A DNA stretch of 64,000 nucleotides, taken from contig JAGNIJ010000008.1 of assembly GCA_018001225.1 (NCBI GenBank), positions 1 to 64,000 on the forward strand, given 5' to 3'. Below the pieces are notes generated by a model that worked only from the letters and a program-made list of their open reading frames with translations, searched no databases and was not told the origin of the DNA. Positions 58,578 through 64,000 of this stretch are shown here, piece after piece; the stretch's first letter is position 1; each line of letters opens with the position of its first letter. This DNA is from Kiritimatiellia bacterium. Its GTDB lineage: Bacteria; Verrucomicrobiota; Kiritimatiellia; CAIQIC01; JAGNIJ01. The position numbers and the translations under genes were made by a program.

Positions 58578-59848
58578 ACGTTCGAGAGGCCCCGCACGTT
58601 GATGATCAGCGTCCGCAGGCGCCGCCGCAGGACCGCGTAGCTGTAATGCCGCAGGGCCACCTGGTAGTTATGTTCCGCCAGGGCCTGCCGGTAGGCGGGG
58701 TCCTCCAGGATCCGGCGCACCTCGGCCACGATCTCGCGCGTGAGGTAGCCCTCCATGACGGGGCACCGGAAGCCCTTGGGCTCGATGTCGCGCGCGAAGT
58801 TGTCGTACCGGTTCACGAGGACGGGCTTCCGGAAATAGACGGCCTCGAGGAAGGCGTTCCCGAAGCCCTCGTAAAAGCTCGGGTAGGTGACGAGGTCGGC
58901 GTGGGGATACAGGTCCCAGAGCGTGTAGGTCTTCTGGCCCTGGCTGTTGACCTGCCGCGTGTCGCTGACCCGCGTGGCGAAGAACCGCACCTCCACGCCG
59001 GCCTTCTTCGCGTAGGTGACCAGGGTCTCCAGGTAATCCGTGCCCTCGTCGCCGGCCTCGTGCGAAATAACCAGCTTGCAGCGCTTGTCCGCCAGCATCT
59101 GGACGAGGCTGATGGCGTGCCCGATCCCCTTGCGCGGGACGATGCGGGTGGGCTGCAGGATCATGATGTCGTCCGGGCCCAGCCCGAGCTCGGCGCGCAC
59201 GTCGGAGGCATACCCGTCCGTGGGCGGCGGCGGGTTCTCGAAATCCAGCACGTTGGGCACCAGCAGCGACGGCACCGCCTTGCGCCGGGCCAGCTCCTCC
59301 TGCGCGGCCTGGTTGATCACGACGTGCTGCAGCTCGCGGTCGCGCGAGGGGAAGGCCATGTCCAGGTAGTCGTTCACCGCGTTGACGGAGAACCGGCTGC
59401 GCTCCCAGTAGAAGTCGTGGTGATGCCCGATGGCCGGGAGGTGCGTTTCGGAAAGCAGCTCGCTCAAGGCCAGCCCCAGCGGCACGTGCATGGGGATGGC
59501 CAACACGTTCTCCAGCACCATGAGCCGGATGTCGAAGCGGAACAGGAAGTCGTACAGGGTTTCCTTAAGGTACTCCGTCATCTCCCGGATGCGCCGCGTG
59601 ACCAGGGGCGTGCGGGCGGTCTTGCCCCAGATGCGCTCGTTGATCCAGAGGTTCTCGGGATGCCCGAAAAAGGCCTCGGGCGCGCACTGGCTGACGTCCG
59701 GCGGCGTCTCGAGGCGGCCCGCGTACCAGAAGCCGCGGTGCCCCTCCCCCTCCAGGACGCGGGCCCACTTGTACGCCTCCAGCGTCACGCCGTCCGTGCC
59801 GGCGAAGCGGGTCGAGATGAACCCGATGTTCTCCGTCGCCGCGGTCAC
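58574..59848 (-). CDS. GT4 glycosyltransferase, mannosylglucosylglycerate-synthase-like
   Basis: The 424-residue GT-B enzyme has the N-terminal pattern IGFISTRFAGTDGVTLEAYKWARVLEGEGHRGFWYAG and FDIRLMVLENVLAIPMHVPLGLALSELL. IGHHHDFYWERSRF and DYLDMAFPSRDRELQHVVIN follow. The donor half has ILQPTRIVPRKGIGHAISLVQML and YPHADLVTYPSFYEGFGNAFLEAVYFRKPVLVNRYDNF, with the E-x7-E motif. The pattern matches, from memory, GT4 enzymes found beside GH13_18 and gpgS genes that transfer mannose to glucosylglycerate. The GTG start at 59848 overlaps the mscS stop by 4 bases (GTGA), and its own stop overlaps the phosphorylase start. Confidence 0.82.
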   Translation of the reverse strand: MTAATENIGFISTRFAGTDGVTLEAYKWARVLEGEGHRGFWYAGRLETPPDVSQCAPEAFFGHPENLWINERIWGKTARTPLVTRRIREMTEYLKETLYDFLFRFDIRLMVLENVLAIPMHVPLGLALSELLSETHLPAIGHHHDFYWERSRFSVNAVNDYLDMAFPSRDRELQHVVINQAAQEELARRKAVPSLLVPNVLDFENPPPPTDGYASDVRAELGLGPDDIMILQPTRIVPRKGIGHAISLVQMLADKRCKLVISHEAGDEGTDYLETLVTYAKKAGVEVRFFATRVSDTRQVNSQGQKTYTLWDLYPHADLVTYPSFYEGFGNAFLEAVYFRKPVLVNRYDNFARDIEPKGFRCPVMEGYLTREIVAEVRRILEDPAYRQALAEHNYQVALRHYSYAVLRRRLRTLIINVRGLSNV

Positions 59849-60960
59849 GGGGATGGCCTCCCGGCCCCCGCGTCCAGCGGCCGCCGGGGGTCGCCCGCCA
59901 GGTACAAGGTCTGCGTCGGGAACGCCAGCTCGATGCCTTCCGCGCCGAACCGGCGCAGGATCTCCAGGTTCAGGCGCTCGGTGAAGGCCATGTAGGCCCA
60001 GAAGTCCGGCGGGGCATACCAGTAGAGGACGCGCAGGTTCAGCGAGGCGCTGCTGAAGTCGTTGAAGAATACGCGGGGCGGGAACTCCGGGCGCCCGCCC
60101 TCGTGGTCCTTCAACAACTCCTTCACGATCTCCAGCGCGCGCTGCACCTTCTCCGGGGGCGTGTCGTACGGCAGGCCGAGGTCCAGGACGCGCCGGATGT
60201 GCGGGCGCTTGCCGATGTTCTGGATCGTCTTGTTGGCCAGCTCGCCGTTGGGCAGCGTCACGAGGTGCCCCTCCAGCGTGCGCAGCCGCGTCGAGCGGAA
60301 GCCGACCTCCTCGACGGCGCCGTCAAAGCCGTCCACGACGATCCGGTCGCCGATCTCGAAGGGCTTGTCGGAGAGCAGGACCAGCGAGCCGAAGAAGTTC
60401 TTGATCGTGTCCTGCGCCGCCAGCGCGACGGCCAGGCCGCCGACGCCGAGGCCCGCCAGCAGCGAGGTGACGGGCTTGTCGCTCAACAGCGTCGCGATCT
60501 GCAGCACGGTCAGGATCACCACGGTGATCCGCAGGCTCTTCCGGACGAGGGGAAGCAGCACGTTGTCCATCCGGGTGGTCGTGCGGTGGGCCAGGTGGCG
60601 GAACCAGGCCTCGGCCACGTCCACCGACTGGTAGGCCAGCCAGCCGAGGGCGGCCGTCAACGCCACGCGCGAGGTCGTGTCCGCCAGGTTCAGGAGCGAT
60701 CCTTGCAGCGCCAGGAAGCCCAGGCCGGCGCGCAACCCGATGGCCAGGGCCAGGAAGGTCGCGGACCGGGCGGCGGCGCCGGCCGCCGCCGCCGCGACGG
60801 CGCGGCCGGCGCGGGCCAGGCGCTCCGCGGCGCGATGGGCCAGGAAGTGGCCGGTTTTCCCCGCGGCCAGGGCCGCGAGCAGGCAGACGAACAACGCCCC
60901 CAGGCGCCACGCCGCGAGGTCGAGGAATACCGGCTCCTTCAGCAGGGCGATCAGGTCCAT
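59845..60960 (-). CDS. mscS: MscS-type small-conductance mechanosensitive channel
   Basis: The 371-residue membrane channel opens on hypo-osmotic shock and lets solutes out. Four hydrophobic segments precede the MscS core: LLAGLGVGGLAVALAAQDTIKNFFGSLVLLSDKPFEIGDRIVVDGFDGAVEEVGFRSTRLRTLEGHLVTLPNGELANKTIQN, a textbook pore helix (Gly/Ala-rich) and beta domain. A C-terminal alpha/beta region has RVFFNDFSSASLNLRVLYWYAPPDFW. The start at 60960 is supported by a promoter whose -10 lies 7 bases upstream; upstream ATGs would precede it. It leads the mscS-GT4-GH13 operon. Confidence 0.92.
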   Translation of the reverse strand: MDLIALLKEPVFLDLAAWRLGALFVCLLAALAAGKTGHFLAHRAAERLARAGRAVAAAAAGAAARSATFLALAIGLRAGLGFLALQGSLLNLADTTSRVALTAALGWLAYQSVDVAEAWFRHLAHRTTTRMDNVLLPLVRKSLRITVVILTVLQIATLLSDKPVTSLLAGLGVGGLAVALAAQDTIKNFFGSLVLLSDKPFEIGDRIVVDGFDGAVEEVGFRSTRLRTLEGHLVTLPNGELANKTIQNIGKRPHIRRVLDLGLPYDTPPEKVQRALEIVKELLKDHEGGRPEFPPRVFFNDFSSASLNLRVLYWYAPPDFWAYMAFTERLNLEILRRFGAEGIELAFPTQTLYLAGDPRRPLDAGAGRPSP

Positions 60961-60967
60961 GCCAAAA

Positions 60968-60996
60968 ACCGTAGGGCATAATGGCGGCATCGTCAA
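60968..60996 (-). promoter_or_regulatory. Candidate leaderless promoter of mscS-GT4-GH13
   Basis: On the minus strand: TTGACG, 17 bases, TACGGT, then 7 bases (ttttggc) to the ATG. It is back to back with the promoter at 61032-61060, with 35 bases between the two -35 elements. Confidence 0.6.
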
Positions 60997-61031
60997 CCTT
61001 GGGCGCAAAGACGCGCGCGGCCGCCCGAGGC

Positions 61032-61060
61032 TCGACAGGCCGCGGCCGGGCCGCTAAAGT
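61032..61060 (+). promoter_or_regulatory. Candidate leaderless promoter of the M20-like/gpgS/HAD operon
   Basis: TCGACA, 17 bases, TAAAGT, then 10 bases to the ATG at 61071. The spacer is almost pure G and C. Confidence 0.5.
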
Positions 61061-61070
61061 CATTGCGGGT

Positions 61071-62249
61071 ATGAACACGATCGACGCCATACTGGATTCG
61101 CTGCCCGGGCTCCAGGCCGCGGCCGGGGCCCTGCGCGAGCAACTGCTCGCCAACCTCGTCATGATCGGCGAGATCCCCGCGCCGACGGGCCACGAGCAGG
61201 CGCGCGTGGAGTTCCTCCTGCAGCGCTTCGCCGAGGGCGGGCTACAGCACTGCTCCACGGACGAGATCCATAACGGCGCGGGCCTGCTGCCCGGCACGGA
61301 GGGGCAGCGCACCCTCCTGCTGGCGGCCTATGCCGACACCGCCGTCCCCGACGACACGGAGCAGACCATCGAGGTGGAGACCGACCGCGTCGTGGGCCCC
61401 TTCGTCGTGGACAACTGCATCGCCCTGGCGGCCCTGGCCACCCTCCCCGCCCTGCTGGAAAAAGCGGGCGTCCGCCTCCGTTCCAACGTGCTGTTCCTCG
61501 CCGCCGCCCGCAGCTATGGCCGAGGGAACCTGGAGGGCCTGAAGTTCTTCCTGGACCACGCCGCTTCGCCCGTCCACGCCGGGCTTTGCGTGGAGGGCGT
61601 TCAGCTCGGGCGCCTGAACTACGCCTGCCTCGGCATGCTTCGCGGGGAGATCACCTGCCGCCTGCCGGACGAATACAACTGGGCCCAGCACGGGGCCACC
61701 GGGTCGATCATCCCGATGAACGACGTCATCACGCGCATCAACCGCATCGCGGTGCCCCGGCGCCCCTTCACCAGCGTCGTGCTGGGCATGATCCACGGCG
61801 GCATCTCCCACCAGAATATCGCCCGGCAGACCACGCTGGGCCTCGAGATCCGCAGCGAGTCCGCGGAAATCCTCCAGCAGCTCCGGGATCAGATCGAGGA
61901 CATCGCCGAGGAGCTCTCCGCGCAATCCGGCGTCGTCGTCACGGCCGACTTCTTCGCACGGCGCGCGCCGGGCGGCCTGGACCGGGCCCACCCGCTCGTC
62001 CGCGCCGGGCACGCCGTGCTGTCCCGGCTGGGCCTGGCGCCGATGACCTACCTCACCACCTCCGGCTTGAGCGCCTTCGCAGCCCGCCGCATCCCCGCCC
62101 TGACGCTGGGCGTCACCACGGGCGAGCGGCTGGGCCGGCTGGACGAGTTCGATGAGGCCTGCGCCATCGGGCCGATGGCAACGGGCCTGGCGCAACTGGC
62201 CGGCCTCCTGCTGGCCGCGGATGGAGACCCTGCCGATGAACCCGCCTGA
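61071..62249 (+). CDS. M20-like peptidase-fold protein lacking metal ligands
   Basis: The 392-residue protein follows the M20 aminopeptidase/deacylase layout: IGEIPAPTGHEQARVEFLLQRF, LLLAAYADTAVP, GPFVVDNCIALAALATLPALLEKAG, LFLAAARSYGRGNLEGL, a lid domain, and the ending FAARRIPALTLGVTTGERLGRLDEFDEACAIGPMATGLAQLAGLL. The metal-ligand positions look lost: HxD is YAD, the catalytic EE pair (usually GEEGxGD) is SYGRGN, and the late histidine (usually GGGAHT) is GERLGR. Only the bridging-type aspartate (VVDNC) remains. It is therefore probably a pseudo-enzyme or a divergent hydrolase. It leads the operon with gpgS, which starts 14 bases before its stop. Confidence 0.75.
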   Translation: MNTIDAILDSLPGLQAAAGALREQLLANLVMIGEIPAPTGHEQARVEFLLQRFAEGGLQHCSTDEIHNGAGLLPGTEGQRTLLLAAYADTAVPDDTEQTIEVETDRVVGPFVVDNCIALAALATLPALLEKAGVRLRSNVLFLAAARSYGRGNLEGLKFFLDHAASPVHAGLCVEGVQLGRLNYACLGMLRGEITCRLPDEYNWAQHGATGSIIPMNDVITRINRIAVPRRPFTSVVLGMIHGGISHQNIARQTTLGLEIRSESAEILQQLRDQIEDIAEELSAQSGVVVTADFFARRAPGGLDRAHPLVRAGHAVLSRLGLAPMTYLTTSGLSAFAARRIPALTLGVTTGERLGRLDEFDEACAIGPMATGLAQLAGLLLAADGDPADEPA

Positions 62250-63213
62250 CTGGCTGTCGCGCAACACCTACCACCATTCCGCTTTCCGGGATCTCAAGCT
62301 GCTGGTCGACGAGAAGGAGCGGCAGGGGCTTCGCGTCTCGCTGTGCATCCCCACACTCAACGAGGAAAAGACCATCGGCAAGGAAGTGGTCCTCCTGCGG
62401 TCGGAGCTCATGAGCCGGTACCCGCTGCTCGACGAGATCGCCGTGATCGACTCGGGCTCCACGGATCGTACCCGGGAAGTCGCCGCCTCCTTCGGCGCGG
62501 ACGTCTATGCCGCGGCGGACATCCTGCCCGGGGAGGGCACGAAACAGGGCAAGGGGGAAAACCTCTGGAAGGCCATCTACCAGCTCCGCGGCGACATCCT
62601 CGTGTACGTGGACGCCGACATCAAGAACATCCGGCCGCATTTCGCCTACGGGCTGATCGGCCCGCTCATCCGGCGGCCCGAGGTGCAGTACGTGAAGGCC
62701 TTCTACGACCGCCCGCTGGCGGGGGCCGGCGGGCTCCGGCCCTCCGGCGGCGGCCGCGTCACCGAGATCCTCATCCGCCCGCTGTTCTCCCTGTTCTTCC
62801 CGGACCTGGCGGCGCTGATCCAGCCGCTCTCCGGCGAGTACGCCGTGCGCCGCGGGATCCTGGAGCGGCTGTCCTTCCCCATCGGCTACGGCGTCGAGAC
62901 CGCGCACCTGATGGACGTGTACCGCGAGCACGGGCTCGGGGTCTTCGCGCAGACGGACCTGGACCGCCGGGTCCACCGCAACCAGGCCACGCGGGACCTG
63001 GGCCGGATGGCCTTCGGCATTCTCCAGACCTTCCTCTCCCGCCTGCAGCCCGCCGACGCGGCGGCCGCGCTTCCGGAAATGCACTCGGCGCTCCGGCAGT
63101 TCCAGGCGCGCGACAACGCGTACGAGCAGGTCGAGCACCTCATCGTCGAGGAGGAGCGCCCGCCGATGATCACCCTGCCCGCCTACCGGCGCCGCCGGGG
63201 GCTCGAGCCATGA
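62236..63213 (+). CDS. gpgS: Glucosyl-3-phosphoglycerate synthase
   Basis: GpgS joins NDP-glucose and 3-phosphoglycerate to glucosyl-3-phosphoglycerate, the first step to glucosylglycerate. The 325-residue protein has the family 81-type GT-A fold: YHHSAFRDLKLLVDEKERQGLRVSLCIPTLNEEKTIGKEV, LLDEIAVIDSGSTDRTREVAASFGADVY, GKGENLWKAIYQLRGDILVYVDADIKNIRPHF (DAD metal site), YVKAFYDRP, PLSGEYAVRRGILERLSFPIGYGVETAHLMDVY and HRNQATRDLGRMAFGI. The start at 62236 has GGAG 10 bases upstream; an ATG 5 codons earlier is possible. It overlaps the M20-like gene by 14 bases and the HAD gene by 4 (ATGA). Confidence 0.93.
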   Translation: MNPPDWLSRNTYHHSAFRDLKLLVDEKERQGLRVSLCIPTLNEEKTIGKEVVLLRSELMSRYPLLDEIAVIDSGSTDRTREVAASFGADVYAAADILPGEGTKQGKGENLWKAIYQLRGDILVYVDADIKNIRPHFAYGLIGPLIRRPEVQYVKAFYDRPLAGAGGLRPSGGGRVTEILIRPLFSLFFPDLAALIQPLSGEYAVRRGILERLSFPIGYGVETAHLMDVYREHGLGVFAQTDLDRRVHRNQATRDLGRMAFGILQTFLSRLQPADAAAALPEMHSALRQFQARDNAYEQVEHLIVEEERPPMITLPAYRRRRGLEP

Positions 63214-64000
63214 GCGACGCATGGCCGCCCGGCGCGCGGGACGAACTGGTCCGCCGCCTCGCCGCCCGCGCGCGGCCCATGGCGCCCATGCCCACCGAGG
63301 CCGAGCCGCGGCAGCCGGCGCTACCGGGAATACGGGCCGTCCTGTTCGACGTGTACGGGACCCTGCTGATCTCCGGCACGGGCGATATCGGCCTCGCGGA
63401 GGAAGCCGCCCGCGGGCCGGCCATGGCCGGGGCCTTCCGCGCGGCCGGCTTTCCCGGCGTGACGGACGCCCGGGGCGCGCGGGCCGCCGGCCGCTTCATG
63501 GAACTCATCCGGGAGGCGCACCGCGAACGGCGGGCGGCGGGCGGCGAGTATCCCGAGGTGGACATCCGGGACATCTGGCGCGACCTGGTGCGCGAAGCCG
63601 CGGCGCAGGGGGGCCTCGCCGCGCCGGCGCACGCGCTGGCCATCCCGCGCCTGGCGGTCGAATACGAGAGCCGCGTCAACCCGGTGTGGCCCATGCCCGG
63701 CTTCGAGGAGACGCTGACCGCGCTGCGGGCGCAGGGCCTGGCCCTCGGCATCGTCTCCAACGCCCAGTTCTACACGCCGCTGACGTTCGAGGCGCTGACG
63801 GGCCGCGATCCCGAGGGCTGGGGCTTCGATCCGGAACTCTGCATCTGGTCCTTCGAGCACCGGCGGGCCAAGCCGGACCCATGGCTGTTCGAGCAAGCGC
63901 TCCGCCGCCTCGATCGGGAATACGGCATCGCCCCCCCCGGAACGCTGGTCGTCGGGAACGACCGGCTCAACGACATCGCGCCCGCCGCGCGGCTGGGCTG
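63210..64000 (+). CDS. HAD-superfamily phosphatase (partial, runs off the window)
   Basis: At least 263 residues of a HAD hydrolase are present. After a 40-residue lead come motif I IRAVLFDVYGTLLISGTG (DxYGT; many HADs have DxDGT), a helical cap (about 60-150), motif II ALGIVSNAQ, motif III lysine in FEHRRAKPDPWLFEQAL, and motif IV LVVGNDRLNDIAPAARLG with the acidic pair. Position directly after gpgS with an ATGA overlap makes it the likely glucosyl-3-phosphoglycerate phosphatase (GpgP); in several bacteria that enzyme is a HAD. The activity is inferred from context. Confidence 0.85.
   Translation, partial: MSDAWPPGARDELVRRLAARARPMAPMPTEAEPRQPALPGIRAVLFDVYGTLLISGTGDIGLAEEAARGPAMAGAFRAAGFPGVTDARGARAAGRFMELIREAHRERRAAGGEYPEVDIRDIWRDLVREAAAQGGLAAPAHALAIPRLAVEYESRVNPVWPMPGFEETLTALRAQGLALGIVSNAQFYTPLTFEALTGRDPEGWGFDPELCIWSFEHRRAKPDPWLFEQALRRLDREYGIAPPGTLVVGNDRLNDIAPAARLG

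Overview
The window reads as one continuous, very GC-rich bacterial chromosome segment, dense with genes on both strands and mostly housekeeping. It has no rRNA, no recognisable tRNA, no CRISPR array, no phage genes and no intact transposase. The gene styles point to the PVC superphylum, most likely Kiritimatiellota or Verrucomicrobiota. The clues are a verrucomicrobial-type RNA polymerase omega subunit, a PEP-CTERM protein, a prepilin-type pseudopilin, an FGE-sulfatase domain protein, DUF3187 and DUF6268 proteins, a PPi-dependent phosphofructokinase and a class II ribonucleotide reductase. The phylum call is inference; no marker gene was searched.

Layout. 1-4.9 kb: ilvD (minus), then surA-like/pdxA/rsmA (plus). 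4.9-10.5 kb: a minus-strand stress block, dnaK-groES-groEL-(terminator)-rpoZ-smpB-endonuclease V. 10.8-18 kb: an amidohydrolase lipoprotein, a DUF6268 protein, trmJ, a family 2 glycosyltransferase and an Lrp/aminotransferase pair. 18-25.6 kb: a zinc-ribbon protein, rplM-rpsI with a clear promoter and terminator, an FmdB-type protein, an M16C protease, a flavodiiron protein and a membrane protein. 25.7-37 kb: an ankyrin protein carrying two glycogen-binding-like domains, a DMT transporter, pfp, an OGT-like glycosyltransferase coupled to a PEP-CTERM protein, envelope proteins and queA. 37.4-39.6 kb: a pseudopilin gene whose 3' end is repeated on the far side of a lower-GC FGE-domain gene. 39.7-47.6 kb: a corrinoid protein, a Ser/Thr kinase, an HTH regulator, ligA, VanZ-like, RMD1-like and a half-size TauE. 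47.8-55.6 kb: pgsA-der, nrdJ, lgt-rluD-like and a family 4 UDG. 56.9-64 kb: a divergent locus for glucosylglycerate-type compatible solutes.

The osmolyte locus is the clearest multigene system. One arm is mscS, a GT4 glycosyltransferase and a GH13_18 phosphorylase, each overlapping the next by 4 bases. The other arm is an M20-like protein that has lost its metal ligands, gpgS and a HAD phosphatase. Together they suggest synthesis, elongation, phosphorolytic recycling and pressure release of a (mannosyl)glucosylglycerate solute.

Three layers lie outside ordinary gene content. (1) Short palindromic elements fill many intergenic gaps. They include two near-identical 121/123-bp MITE-like copies with terminal inverted repeats and 3-bp target duplications; one supplies a new stop codon to rsmA, and a related palindrome sits in frame inside ligA. 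(2) At least nine genes have sigma70-like promoters whose -10 box lies only 6-10 bases before the start codon, without a ribosome-binding site, which predicts leaderless mRNAs. (3) The nrdJ promoter has a perfect NrdR-box-like palindrome filling the space between its -35 and -10 elements.
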